DNA of 64,000 nucleotides from Lottia gigantea (taxonomy: Eukaryota > Mollusca > Gastropoda > Lottiidae): NCBI RefSeq assembly GCF_000327385.1, contig NW_008710950.1, forward strand, positions 2,185,516-2,249,515. The letters run 5' to 3'. This document shows positions 23,290 to 35,824 of the stretch, piece after piece. The notes under the pieces were generated by a model. That model was not told where the DNA came from. It was given only the letters and a program-made list of their open reading frames with translations, and did no database searches. The stretch's first letter is position 1. The number at the start of each line of letters is the position of its first letter. Position numbers and translations under genes: made by a program.

Positions 23290-23610
23290 AGGGATAGGTG
23301 TGCCATTTTGGTGGGTTGATTAGTCTTTAATGTTTTGTAAATAGTTTTCAGATGTACTAAAGTAAATATATGTCAAACTTTGAAATTCTTTTCCTATTTC
23401 TATGGATGTCTTTTCTGTATATGACAGTGTCTCAAGAAAAGACGACTCGTCTTTTAAACTTTCAAACGTGGATAATTCTGGACACACATGAATTTGAAGG
23501 CTCAAATTTCGTCAGCGAGCTGTGAACACTACCACTAATTGGCTTAGCTAAAAAAAATCCTGTTTCTGAGACTACAGTATTATTGGTAAAAAAATGACGC
23601 ATCTATCCCT
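23290..23610. mobile_element. MITE family 1, complete copy, TTAA-flanked (321 bp)
   Basis: The inverted ends are AGGGATAGGTGTGCCATTTT on the left and AAAATGACGCATCTATCCCT on the right. TTAA lies directly outside both ends (23286-23289 and 23611-23614). TTAA targets are typical of piggyBac-type transposition. No open frame resembles a transposase, so the element is non-autonomous. Related copies lie at 24250, 36221 and 39908. Confidence 0.8.
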
Positions 23611-24249
23611 TTAATATTTTATAAAATATATATGGTAATGAGAATGAGCTTACATGATGCTTTGGAGGAATTTCAGATGTGGAAAAGTAGAATAGATTTA
23701 ACTAGTACTATTATCATATTGACTTATTGTCTGACTTGTATTCATCAATTTTTAATATATCAGACATTCATTTAGAAACAAGCCATAATGAAATAAAATT
23801 TAGATCTGGAAAATGAATAATCTCACAATTAATTTTCATATTACTCTATGTTATTTGATTTATAAAGTTTATATTTGTTTTCTATTTTTGTACAAATTAA
23901 TTTATACAAACATCATAAATAAAATATATATCTTTATTTCTTTTTTTATGTTAACAAATTACTTAAAAAAAAGATAGCTTGCCAGGCAAGGTAACATACG
24001 TCCACTACCAGCTGTCAGAAATAATAAAATCTTTAGTGTCTTAATTATGAATTTTCAAATAATCTTAAAAATATTTTTAAGTTAAGGCAAAACCTCAAAA
24101 ACAGTTAATCAAATTATTATCAACAAGGTCTCAACAACATACACACAAGGGAAATAACTCTGAAAATGTTCATCCAATTATTACCTGTAAAAACTTTAGC
24201 CTCTATCATGCCTACTAACTAAATTAAGTAGGGGGTCTTGAATAGAGTA

Positions 24250-24490
24250 TATAGTCTTCAGACTGTACAAAACTTGCATATTTTATTTCAAAATACTTCA
24301 AACTAGGAATTTTACTCACTGTTTATATATATCACAGACTATCTTATAACGACGAATCATAATTCCGCACACATATGGATTTAAAGGCTCAACTGTCGAT
24401 GGTAACTTGTAAACACTATTACTGATTGGCTTAGCTAAAAATTCCCATTTCTGAGACTTAAGTATGATTTGTCCAAAAGAATGTCTCTTT
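24250..24490. mobile_element. MITE family 1, eroded copy
   Basis: It shares GGCTTAGCTAAAAATTCCC, TTTCTGAGAC and the TTTAAA end with the copy at 23290-23610. The left end is no longer recognisable. Confidence 0.6.
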
Positions 24491-26970
24491 AAACTGGCCA
24501 TATGCAGCATAATGAAGTAGATTTGAAATGCAGGATTTTTCAAAACGCTTCTTTAAGATCAGTTTCAGCATTCTTGATCGAAATATACATTTTAAAGTAT
24601 TCATAAGAACTGACTGACATGGATGATGGGAATAAATATAGCAAAACTTTGTAATGTTAATAAATAAACTTTATAACAAGTTTAACCATACATACATTTA
24701 TAATTTGTATATTAACAAATTACTCTTCACAAATATGCAATTCGTTTACACTTTGACCAATCATGGGCTTATATAACAAATTATATGGTGTAAAGAAAAT
24801 GCTAAAGGTCTTATTACCAACTGTTTGATCAAAATAACAAAATCTCACAAACCCATTAGCTGCTACCAATGTATTGCCTAACTAATTGGATTTCTGGTTT
24901 GATTTTGAGTTTCAGATCACTAGAACAGGAAAACAAAAATTCTTAACATGAAATTGATTTAACAAATGGGTTGTAGATATGTTTTAGAGCTTTTTTGTAT
25001 GTATCCAATTAATTATGGCTTTTATTTGAATCATTTCAATTCTCAGTCAGACGTCTATGGTTCACCATCACAAAAGTTGCTTACTGTATAAAAGGACCTT
25101 TGCTATAGCAGAATAGGCTTGGTTTTAGTTGAATTTCAAGAACCAAAGGCGTCTGACTGAAAATTGGAATGGTGCAAGTCGCTGATACCAGTCTCCCTGA
25201 TACAGATAAAAAGTCTAGAAATGGGTGATGTAAAGCAAGTCAAAAGTAAATTTATAAGCATAAATAATTAATTTGTGCAAACATCAAATGGACAATTTTT
25301 TCAAGAAGAAACTCTGTAATTTCAATGACTTTTCTTAATAAAATTTATCAATTTCAAATGACTTGACCATCAAAGGGATAGTCACCTATATAATTACAAG
25401 AGTATTACACGAATACCTGAAATGGAGCCATGTCTGATAAAGCAAATGTTTAGACCATGAAATGAAAATATAATCATAAATCATTAAACAATTATACAAT
25501 TGTATACTACAAGTGTATTATTTCCTGGAAGCACTGAAATTATTAAAAGTATACATCAAACCCTTTATTTTTTATTTTTAAATTCGTAAATAAATCGGTT
25601 GTTAAAATATAGTTTCCTTGCAGACCAATAGATCAACATGCTCTAAATTTCAATGGCAGTGAAAGCATTTATATGTATAATATTGACAACAATACAGATA
25701 ACAACTGATAATTTAGTAGAGTTCAACAATATAAGTAAATTTATTTTGAACTTCATGCAATCTCAGATGGAATGAAATATCTTTAGCTTCTTTATCTTCT
25801 CCTGTGTTTGAAAAGAATTGTTGTATTTAGAGTTCATGATAGATTTATTATAACACGTCAAAAAAAGTGATCAGAAAAATTCTTAAGCGTCAGAATATCT
25901 ATTTGTATAGTTATAAACAAAAAGCATTGGCTAGACAAATTTATTTTCTTGTTTTTACATCCAACTTTAATATTCCAGAAATCAGCAAAAAAAGCCCATC
26001 CGAAAAAAATCATCATCAGAAACTAAAAAATCATACGATTTTTTAATAATTCAAATCTGAGAAATAGGAAATTCAAAGTCAATCCTGGCTTTCATTACAT
26101 AATTCTTTCTTTCCCGTCTTTCACACAATTGTTTCCCTCCTTCCTTTACAGATAACGTAAAATAAGAAAATAAATCAGTCTGGCCCAAGATAAAATAAAA
26201 TTGGATTTTACATTCTACTTATCCTGATTATATAGTTAAGACATAATATGATAGAATGTTACAGATGTGTACTAACGTGTAAACCAAACCAATGCAGAAG
26301 TATTAACACAATCTGTTTGGTAAAGGAGTAATTATAGTACAATTCAATATATACATAAACTGTGTAATCATTGATTTCTCTGGGTTTTAAGTATTGTGGG
26401 TTTCATATAGAAAACTACAGTGAGTTAATTGATACACAAGCACTAATTTCAACAATTATTGATAAAAAAAATAAAGAAAAAAAAGATTAGTCCAGTCAAA
26501 TAGAATAAAATAATAAAACACTCAAGGAGTAGAATCCAAGAATTTTGATGAAATAATAAAAAAAAAGAAAAATTTTGGGAAAAAAAATGGGATCCACAAA
26601 TTTGATGTTGAAGTCAAATCCACAAACTTTGGAGCCCGAAATAAATGATTTCACAGGATGATATAATTTGAAATGCAGGTTTGAATTTTTTCCAGTTAAA
26701 TGTTACTTCTTGTCATCCATGATCTAAGAAAATTGTTGCATTGCATCATTTGTAGCTCAGTAAAATTTCAACCAGTCAATGCTTCATCTAACACGCAAGT
26801 AATTCAAGGGTAAGCTTACACATTGTTTTAAACATTGACTTTTGTCAACAGTGGTATTGATTTCTTAGCATAAATTAGAAACAGGTCAAAATTAAACTGA
26901 ACACAATTTTAAAATATTTTCTTTCTTTTGCAATACCATTCAAAGTTGTGTACCTAGTCCCTTCCTATTG
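24491..26970. other. Intergenic and DCAF1 3' flank
   Basis: No gene is recognised. The part nearest 26970 is probably the 3' UTR of the minus-strand DCAF1 gene; I could not fix its end. It is AT-rich, with A-rich runs at 26460-26590. Confidence 0.5.
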
Positions 26971-29900
26971 TTATACAACCATAAATAAAGCATCATCATC
27001 ATCTGCATCACTACTAGCATTATGTAAATTGAAATCAAGATCTTCATCACCATTATCATCATCATCATCTTCTTCTTCATCATTTTCATACTCTACATCA
27101 TCTTCATCTTCTAAGTCAAATTCCAAATCTCCAAGATCATCATCTGATCCAATGTTGAAATCCCCCTCATCATCATCATCATCGTCATCATCATCATCTT
27201 CATCATCATCATTAACTTTAACTTCTTCATCTTCCATTTGATCTTCTTCATCATCTCTTCTTTTACCAACCTCATACAAACGGCAAATACTCTCTTCAGC
27301 ACTGGTTTCTAAAAATTTTTGATTTTCAACTACTGCTAAAAGGCAATCTGATTTATCTGTTGACAAATCAAAAATGCTTTTAGTTTTTAAGTCTTTTGTA
27401 CCAATACTAGTGTAATCTGAAGAATCAAAAGTTCGAAGAGTGGAACTATATGGACTGCAAGGTTGAACTTCAGGATTAGGATCTTCATCAAAATGTGTGG
27501 CATAAATAACATCTCCTGAATAATTAAACTGAATTTGACACTGGTCTAGAGTAGGTACAGTATTCAGTAAGTGAAAAGTTCTTGCATCCCAAACTTCAGA
27601 GTTTATGATAATTTCTAGACCAGATGGATGAAACACGCCACTTATACTTGGGTTAAATTTATCAAATTTATGTATGGCTTTACTGACCCTTACATCCCAC
27701 AAGACACCATCATTTAGAATGAGGTCATCCAACGGGCTAAATGTTGCGATGTTTGATTTATAATTGTTAACCTTATTAGGGTCATAAAGAGTAGCTATAA
27801 TTTGGCCAGTTGCTGTATCGTAAACATGAGCTGTTTCATCTTTGGTACCAATTATTTTATCTTGAGTCATTTTACTGAATTCAGCATAGGTGTCGTCAAA
27901 TGTAAACTTATTTTCAAGCGTATCATCAGTCCATGTCCATAAAGAAGAATCTTGCATTGTACCCCAGGTTGATGTTAGTAATAATTTACCATCACGAGCC
28001 GGATCCATGTGTATGACTGGAGAAGAATGGCAGTTATAGATACCCATTTCTTCAGTGTAAATGTTAGACATTTTGATTTCACCTGAGAAAGTTCCTAATA
28101 ATAAATATCGTTCACATGGTGTTAAAGCACAACAAGCAAACCCATCATCATCATTGTCTTTATATGTTTTGACAGGTCGAAATCTACTGTAAATGAATTT
28201 TCTGTCAAACCTTGAACCCCTTAGCCCACCATGTTTTGGGAATATTGGTCTATTTAACAATCTCATTGTGAAATTTGCTGGAGCTGTAGTTCGACCTCTT
28301 GGTTCTGGACATTGATGTGGACTAAATAATGACATAGGTGGACATGTCACAACAGGATTAGGACACAAAGCATGCTGTTTTCTCAAATATTCAGTCACTA
28401 TTTTGTCCAATGACATATCAAAGTCATTAAAAGATTTTCCTGGCATTCGAACACAAGGAGAAGTTGATGTTGTTGGCGGGTTTTCCTTTTCTCTTATTAA
28501 AGTCTTAACCTTTGACTGAACATGAGGTGTTTTAGGTGTATTTAATTCGCTAGTTTGTAAATGACGTCCCAGTGTGAATTTTATATGACCTGAAGTTGAA
28601 CAAAGAGACTGAGATGAGTTAGTTGGACTTGGTTGACCAGATAGTGATGGAGCTGATACACTGGAAGAAGCACTATGTTGACGAGTTACTGGTAATCTGG
28701 ATGTTGAAGGAGAGAAAAGGCTAGGTGTTGATATATGTAGTACAGGAGACGGATTAAGTGCAGGTAATTTTGCTTCTTTGCATAAGGCATTAGCAGATTC
28801 AGTATAACCCTTAGAGACCAAATGTCCACATATTAGTTGTAAGAGTTCCTTTTCCTGGAATATTATTTTAGTCTGAGAAACAATGTCTGATCGACGAATT
28901 TCCTCCAAAGAAGCACTTATACATTTTGATTGTTTACCCGACACTCTCTCCAACAATTCACTTGCATATTTACAAAATTTAATATGTTCGGGACGTTTGT
29001 CCTGAAGAATTGGTTCTTTCATTAACATCTGAAGTTGACCATTATTAAACATCGGAAGTTTACTGATAATTTGACGCAAAGTCTCAGAACGTGCTAATCC
29101 AACAAGAGTCTTACATGCTAAAGCTCTTATAGCATCAGCATCAGTAATAGGAGTTTTCACAGATAAAAGTTTTAATAAAGCCATAACACCATTATTTGTA
29201 CGCACAGCTGTCCACATCTTAGATAACATATCTTCGCCTGCCTTTGAGTTTAATTTCTTTTTCGATCCTGAGCCCATAAATCTTCCAACACCACCGGTGA
29301 ACCTTTCTATTGGACCACAAACACAGTTGCTTAAAATAATGAGAGCAGATCTTTGAACTTCTGGAGCAACAAGAAGCGTTTCCCCTTCAGCCATGCTGAT
29401 TACAATACTGATTCCAGGAGATGAATTCTCATTAGGTAGAGGTATGGACTCCAATAGAACTGACTGAGCCTTAGGTGTAACAGTACACACTGCCAATACA
29501 TCAAGAGCTGCTTTCACTGTTTCAGGTTTTCCAGGATAAGAATTCCATTCCGGAGCCATTGCTGCTAATTGTAAAAGCAAATGAATTCCACCCAGCTTCT
29601 GGAAAGTGATGACAGGTGTCCAGTGGGACCTAATAGGGAAAAACATGCCAAGTATTTCCACATTTTCTTCAAAAGATTCTTCTGAAATTTTAACAGCCTT
29701 AAAAGCAGCAGTCTCAGCTGCAGGTGTAGGGTCATCACTCCTCTCATGTGATCTTTTGATTTCTTCAGCTTTCATTACCATGTGGGATTCAAAATACCTC
29801 TTCATAGCACCACAAACATGACGAGCAGTTTGTCTCATGGTATAAATGTAATCTTCAGATGTGTTCTCAAAATTAGCTTCAATGTTCAAAAGTTGTAAAG

Positions 29901-31329
29901 TGCTGATGGCATTTAATAATCTTCTCAAACCATTCTGTTGGTCAAATATATCTAACATAACTTTGAATGGAAAAGTCTGACTTAAAAACATTGCAGCATG
30001 AATTCGACTAGAATCGTGTGAACACTCCAAAAGCCAAAGAGCATATTCCACTAGATTTCTGAGAATATGTTCTGGACGTAAACAAACACGTTCTAAAGCA
30101 TCTTCAAAGTAAGACATGAAATATAAACATAATGAGACACCAGAGGCTGCTATAGATGGTCGATTTACTTCAATTAGCTTTTCAATACCATGATTCTGGA
30201 GAAATTCAATAGCAAATTTTTTATGACAAAGTAAGGTAGCCAAATACTTCAATGCCTCAAAAGCTAACCTTACATCACTGTTTTCTTTCAAATCAATATA
30301 GAAAAATATCAAGTTCATTGCATTGTATTCAAATGCATGTCCCATCAGTTCCTGATATTCACCCATTGGTATTAAGTATTGTAATATAATTCTCTGTTTC
30401 ATTGTAACACTCAATGGTGACATGGAGTAAGATCCTATAATATAGTGCTCCATATCAGACCAACTGCTGTTACTATATTCGGGAAAGTGATTTCCAGAAC
30501 TGTCATATCTTGTTCTTTTGTTACCAAGAAAATCATCACTCCTTGGAGACAGTCTGCGTTTTATTGATGACCTATTTGGTGACAATGTGTTAGGCGAATC
30601 TTCACTGGAAGATTTATAAGGACTAACATTCAAGTTGCTAATTGATTCAAAGCTGGAGAGAGAAGATTTTTCAGAGACTTTTTTGCAGTCTCTGGAGTAA
30701 CTTTGCTGGGCTGATGTTGATTTATCAAGGTTAATTTCCGAAAAATGTCGCTTCATTTTGTTTCCATGTTGACTCTCTTTCAGTGAATGAAGTCTTCCCA
30801 ACATAATAGGCACAAGATGAGCATTCTTTTCTCTAAAATCAGCTGCAATTTCTGGCAATTTTATAGCCACTGCAAGTAGTCCAGTGGCATAGGTACGAAG
30901 TGGTTCTGGTGATTTCTCTGCCCATTCAAATAATTTTGTAGTAAGTCCTTCAGTCTCCTGGAATAGTATGGAGGCTTCTACACCAGGCATGACATCTAAT
31001 AATAGTCTACATGACACTGTCTGACGTTGTACATCTTCTCTACTTCTCATCAAATACTGACTAACCATTTCATTCAAAAATTGGTCATTTTTAGACAATA
31101 GTTTCAGACATTTTCCTAATCCTGAATTGGGGTCTGCTCGATCTGGATGCCGGTCATCAAATGGATCTAAATCAAGTTTATAATAGGCTTCTGTTTCTGT
31201 TTCTATTATCTCTGCCAATCTTGTCAATTTCCGAATTAAGGTTTCTCCAATCCACGAGGATCTTTCTGAATTCCAGTTCTCCAATAAACTTGTAAATTCA
31301 GTCACAAGTTCTGTTTCTGATTCAGACAT
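26971..31329 (-). CDS. DCAF1: DDB1- and CUL4-associated factor 1 (DCAF1/VprBP), intron-free
   Basis: One uninterrupted frame of 1,452 codons, close to the roughly 1,500 residues of human DCAF1. An Arm-like helical N-terminal half is followed by a LisH motif at about 824-854 (FQEKELLQLICGHLVSKGYT), a serine/proline-rich linker, and a beta-propeller from about 1060 to 1350. WDVR at 1211 and WDAR at 1247 are the WDxR motifs by which DCAF receptors dock on DDB1. Residues about 1358-1450 are almost all aspartate and glutamate. DCAF1 is the substrate receptor of CUL4-DDB1 (and EDVP) ubiquitin ligases in the nucleus and acts in cell-cycle control, growth and DNA replication; Drosophila mahjong is the orthologue. 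The frame is well conserved and ends in a normal stop, so it looks functional. The gene has no introns, while vertebrate DCAF1 has many. The acidic tail is encoded by TCATCA-type repeats (27000-27240) that may vary in length between individuals. Confidence 0.95.
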   Translation of the reverse strand: MSESETELVTEFTSLLENWNSERSSWIGETLIRKLTRLAEIIETETEAYYKLDLDPFDDRHPDRADPNSGLGKCLKLLSKNDQFLNEMVSQYLMRSREDVQRQTVSCRLLLDVMPGVEASILFQETEGLTTKLFEWAEKSPEPLRTYATGLLAVAIKLPEIAADFREKNAHLVPIMLGRLHSLKESQHGNKMKRHFSEINLDKSTSAQQSYSRDCKKVSEKSSLSSFESISNLNVSPYKSSSEDSPNTLSPNRSSIKRRLSPRSDDFLGNKRTRYDSSGNHFPEYSNSSWSDMEHYIIGSYSMSPLSVTMKQRIILQYLIPMGEYQELMGHAFEYNAMNLIFFYIDLKENSDVRLAFEALKYLATLLCHKKFAIEFLQNHGIEKLIEVNRPSIAASGVSLCLYFMSYFEDALERVCLRPEHILRNLVEYALWLLECSHDSSRIHAAMFLSQTFPFKVMLDIFDQQNGLRRLLNAISTLQLLNIEANFENTSEDYIYTMRQTARHVCGAMKRYFESHMVMKAEEIKRSHERSDDPTPAAETAAFKAVKISEESFEENVEILGMFFPIRSHWTPVITFQKLGGIHLLLQLAAMAPEWNSYPGKPETVKAALDVLAVCTVTPKAQSVLLESIPLPNENSSPGISIVISMAEGETLLVAPEVQRSALIILSNCVCGPIERFTGGVGRFMGSGSKKKLNSKAGEDMLSKMWTAVRTNNGVMALLKLLSVKTPITDADAIRALACKTLVGLARSETLRQIISKLPMFNNGQLQMLMKEPILQDKRPEHIKFCKYASELLERVSGKQSKCISASLEEIRRSDIVSQTKIIFQEKELLQLICGHLVSKGYTESANALCKEAKLPALNPSPVLHISTPSLFSPSTSRLPVTRQHSASSSVSAPSLSGQPSPTNSSQSLCSTSGHIKFTLGRHLQTSELNTPKTPHVQSKVKTLIREKENPPTTSTSPCVRMPGKSFNDFDMSLDKIVTEYLRKQHALCPNPVVTCPPMSLFSPHQCPEPRGRTTAPANFTMRLLNRPIFPKHGGLRGSRFDRKFIYSRFRPVKTYKDNDDDGFACCALTPCERYLLLGTFSGEIKMSNIYTEEMGIYNCHSSPVIHMDPARDGKLLLTSTWGTMQDSSLWTWTDDTLENKFTFDDTYAEFSKMTQDKIIGTKDETAHVYDTATGQIIATLYDPNKVNNYKSNIATFSPLDDLILNDGVLWDVRVSKAIHKFDKFNPSISGVFHPSGLEIIINSEVWDARTFHLLNTVPTLDQCQIQFNYSGDVIYATHFDEDPNPEVQPCSPYSSTLRTFDSSDYTSIGTKDLKTKSIFDLSTDKSDCLLAVVENQKFLETSAEESICRLYEVGKRRDDEEDQMEDEEVKVNDDDEDDDDDDDDDDEGDFNIGSDDDLGDLEFDLEDEDDVEYENDEEEDDDDDNGDEDLDFNLHNASSDADDDDALFMVV

Positions 31330-32525
31330 GATTTCTTAATAGTCTGAATCATTTAATCCATTTTTCACCACAAGACTTGTTGGTTATTGTTGTAGCAATT
31401 TATATTTTTGAAGTCGACGACGGTTTGTGTCCTTTAATGCGACTATGCAATTTTTAATACACAAATGTCTTCCACTTAAAACATATGTACGTTATTCATA
31501 TTCTTAATATCAACAGTCAATGCTAGTGTCGTTAATTTGCTTAGAATATAAGCACATAAAGTAATCTAAGATTGTTAGTTATTTGTAAAATGTTTTTGTC
31601 TTAGTAGGTAAACCGTTATAAAGCATGGTAAGAACTTATATAAGTTAGCCGCATTTTCGTACTGTGGGCTCGTTCATCATTTTTATTTTCGTAGTTTTGA
31701 TTGAAAATTAAAATTTCTCGCCTAATCATTATTTTCAAAACAATTAAATGTTTAATTACTATCTCTTTTCTTGTCGTGGTCAATCAGACTTTATAACACA
31801 AATCAAGTTCGCATGCGAATGAAAAATTTCCACTCAGTCTGTTTGTTACTATATGAACTATGAACTTTGAACCAAGAAAGGACGGATGGTACAATCTGCC
31901 CATCTGCTTTGATCGGGCATACTTTTAATTTTCATGACATTATATTCCGATAAAGGAAAGAACTAGAATGCGTAGATTACTGTACATAAAGTGGGAAGTG
32001 AGGTGTTATTGTCGCTTTTCTTAAAGAAAATGAATTTTCCATGACCATGACCCTACGGCTTACTGGTGACACAGGGCATTGAACTTTTTCATTCCAACCA
32101 CCTTTGGTCCTTTTCTCCGATTGGTTCAATATTTCACTATTTATACACTGTTCAGTATATTTAATAATTTTAACTCTTATTGCAGGTAGCTGAATGAAAA
32201 CTGTTCGACGTGAGAGATCTCTGTAACTCGCTATCGTCAGGTAAGAATGAATCTGAGGGAAACTGTCTATGTAGGCCTAGGTCAGACCCAAGACTTAAGA
32301 GGCTTTTTTGAAACACAATTTAATATTTGATTTATATTTTTCAATTATTCCATTCATTAAATATGATATATTACTATTAGGCCTATTATTAGAGTACAGA
32401 TATAAAAAGAGTCTATCTTATAAAGTTATAGGCCTTATTATGCTCCAATATATGAGCTATTTTCACCTAACTGCATGTTCATGTTCTGACACCTCAGCAA
32501 TGTTAAATTTTGAAATGTTGGTCTA
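31330..32525. other. DCAF1 upstream region
   Basis: Probable promoter and 5' UTR of DCAF1 (reading leftward). A possible short non-coding plus-strand exon at 32186-32240 is flanked by TTGCAG and GTAAGA. No protein-coding exon was seen. A decayed repeat follows up to the LINE. Confidence 0.4.
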
Positions 32526-34672
32526 GGTAGGTAGGTAGATGACAAGTTAACGTTCGCTTCCAGCGGATGCTGATATCGCAAACTAGGTAGTTGTTGGTAG
32601 TCGTAGTAGTTGGATTGGATCAAATTGGATGATTTGGTGTTGTTGGTTTGGTTGTTGATTCTTCGTTAGATCTGGTCGGGTCGAATGACATGGCGGTGAA
32701 ACTCGGCCCTGGATGGTGTGGCGTGAGTTACTCGGTCTCCTTCATTCTTCCAAACTCGTTCTTATCATGGTATTTCTTGTTGATTGGTAGTCGTTGGTTT
32801 GGTTTGGTTAGATTATCTGTTGTCTGTTGGAAAACTCGAAGACCTGAAAAAAAAAAGAAAAAAAAGAAAGTGAGAAAAAGAGGGAGGAAAGAGGGGGGGA
32901 GGGGGGGAAGCTATAAAAAAAAGTATAAAAACTTAGCCTATCTGTTCAAGACAGATTTGGTTATAAAATGGAAGACTAGTTCCATTATCGTATACCAGTG
33001 GTCCATGGGTGGAGCCAAAACATTCTGTAGGTTGAGTGGTATGCCGTTGGTTTCCAGGTACTCTAGCAGTGGCTTACGAGCGGGTTTCAGTTCAGTGCAT
33101 TGTATGAGGACATGCGACCTTGTGGCAACGTGGCCGCAGCGACATTTAATGGCGTTGAACTGATGGTCTCGTAGTACGTTGTTGGTCCGGAGTCTGGTTG
33201 CCACTTTGCAGATGGCTACACATGGATGGTTTGGTTTGGTTTGGTATCTTCGGATCAATCTGGTATCTTGCGGTGTCGAGGTTCCGTAACATGTCGGCCC
33301 ATTTCTGGTTGATCCTAGAAGATACGATACTGCAGAACTCCGAATAGGAGTATTCTACAGGTTCGATATCCTCCAGACTCAGACTTTCCTTGGCACAACG
33401 GTCTGCTTGATCATTGCCAGGAATGGAGACGTGCGATGGAACCCATACTAGTTCAATCTTCTGGTCGTTGTTGGTTTGGTAGTTGTGGATCATTCTTCTT
33501 ATTTCGGAAATAACTTCTGACCTTCAATTAGAAGAGGTGAGAAAAATAGATTGGAGGCTGCTTAGCGAGTCGGATAGAATTGCGGCATGCTCCGTGTGAT
33601 TGACGGACAGCCATGCTACCGCGTCCCTGATGGCAAAAAGTTCTGCTGTGAACACTGAACAGTGCGGGGGGATCCTTTTACTGGGATGCACAAACCGTAA
33701 CCTGTTGCGGTACTACTCTTGGAACCATCGGTGTAGATCTTCAATTGGTCGGCGTACACGGAATCAATGAGATCAAGAGCGCAAGCTCTTGCTCCCACTG
33801 GGTTCTCGTGCTTGTTGGTACTCTGGATCAGCTGGGTGTTGACTGTCGGGTTGGTAACCTTCCAAAACGGAGTAGCCGATAGGCGTCGTTCAAGGATCGT
33901 TACTTGATCGAGCTGATGCTCTCTCAATAGATCAGTGACCGCTTGCCCGTAAGAAATACTCCGATTCTTCTGGTTATTTCCGACACGAGTAAATCTTCTG
34001 ATGCTGGAATACGTTGGACAGCTTTCGGACAAATACTGAAGTTTCCCCCAGAATTTGAGAAATAGCTCCTCCCTCCGAAGAGAGAGAGGTTTCTCTCCCA
34101 CCTCCTGAAGTAGCGCCTCATTCTTCGTACCTACGGCTGCCCTGGTGGCAATACGTAAAGCTTTCATGTGTAGAACGTCGAGTTTCTTCAGTTGAGTATC
34201 ACTTGCTTTACCATAGGCAATACAACCATAATCAATAACTGAACTAACCAGTGACCTGTACATCATCATTAGAGTTTCTCTGTTTGCTCCCCATGCAGTA
34301 CCTGAAACATAACGTATAACATTTAAGATTTTTGTAGACCGGTTACAGATATAGTCAATGTGCGTACTCCAAGTCAGACACTTGTCAAAGTGTACTCCCA
34401 GGAACCTTACTGAATTCTCATGCTTAATCTTCACACCATTCAGTCTAAGGTCAATACTGTCATGATCTTTCTTTCTGCTGCAGATCAAACCGACGGTTTT
34501 AGCTTCCGAAATAATGAAGCCCCAGTCGTTTGCCCATTTAGCAACTTGGTTCAGAGCAGTTTGCATATGCCATTTAACTTTATTGAGGCCATTGTGACCA
34601 GTCCAAATCGAACTGTCATCTGCATATAGAGCCGTGCTAACCGAGAGCTCTATATGCTTTACATATGGAGCA
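32526..34672 (-). mobile_element. LINE with RNase H domain, 5'-truncated, perfect 13 bp target duplication
   Basis: AAATGTTGGTCTA occurs at 32513-32525 and again at 34673-34685, immediately outside the element. The element reads leftward. It begins inside the reverse transcriptase at ALYADDSSIWTG, continues through the thumb (34566-33616, LGVHFDKCLTW, SSVIDYGCIAYG), an RNase H domain (QLKIYTDGSKS; then WVPSHVSIPGNDQADRCAKE at 33493-33146) and a terminal CCHC-like knuckle (CRCGHVATRSHVLIQC). Three frames are used, so there are at least two frameshifts. The 3' UTR is ACCAAA-rich and the tail is ACCTACCTACCTAC. RNase H after RT is a feature of I-group LINEs; the exact clade is not resolved. The perfect duplication suggests recent insertion. 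Confidence 0.9.
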
Positions 34673-35824
34673 AAATGTTGGTCTAAATTGATTAGGCTAT
34701 TTATACTCGCTCAGGGTATTAATAATATTTTATAGAGACAATAGGCTGAATAGGAATAGGTGAATCAATAAGCCTGAAGTACAGAGATATACCATTACCA
34801 AGCTATTTCAAACTGTGTCTAATACAATTGACATCATTGTCCACCACATTTCTTGTATCAAGGACGCTTGCAAATGCATCAATTTGATTGCATTGTACTT
34901 TACCACATACAACCAGTCTGAGCCCTCAACAGAAAGTCTGTAAATATGTCATTTATGTCAAAGTCTCTGATTGGCTGTAGGCCTATTGGTGTATATATAA
35001 TCCAAATATGGTCTTGTAATGTATTATCAGTGTAAACAATTATCAGTGTATTTTGTGATTGGTCAGTTTGTGAATATGTGACGCAACTTCATCGGTCACA
35101 TTGCACCACGTTTTGTTTGACAACACAACACGCATCCACCTGCGGAAATTTTTTTTTGGAAAATGCAACGTTTACCAATAAGTTTCCATTATTTCTATGA
35201 AACTGATACATACTGAAATTCCATGGCATACATCCCATCAATCAAAAAAATGGGCCCAGGACAACTTTATTGTGAAAAATCATCATTTTTTATGTTTAAT
35301 CATCATGCATGGCAGATTCTGACCACCATACATTCTTGGATATAGCCTCATTATTCGCAGTTCTCAAAGATATACACCATTCATACATTACAAAACTTTT
35401 GAAAATAGAAAATGGCTACATGCCTTATAATTAATTACAACTGACGATTAAAAATATATTTATTGCATGAATATAATGACTTAGGATTGGACCTACCTTG
35501 GAAAAAAAATCATTGATTCCTTTATTTCCGGTACAGACTGTACAGATATTATATTACACAATCATATATTGCTGCATTTCATAATACAAGAAAAGAGCCT
35601 AATGCAGTCAAGCTTGACATTGTGAAGATATCCTGTACCATATATTTGTAATTCTGTATATTATTTTTGACCATTTTTTCCTGAAATCTGGTATTGAAAC
35701 AGTCTAATTAAAATCAGACTAAACTAAGGTTCCTTTTTTTATTTTTATTATCCTTCAGTTGGCGTCTAAAAACTGGCCTCTTTAATATGTGTTAAAATAA
35801 CCTTTTAACCTAATCTGATGATAT

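Noticed and set aside
26948-27241. Serine-rich 97-codon plus-strand frame
   Set aside because: It is the antisense of the DCAF1 acidic tail; TCATCA repeats read as poly-Ser by necessity.
32648-33163. 171-codon plus-strand frame
   Set aside because: It lies antisense to the 3' UTR and C-terminus of the RNase H LINE and has low-complexity lysine runs.
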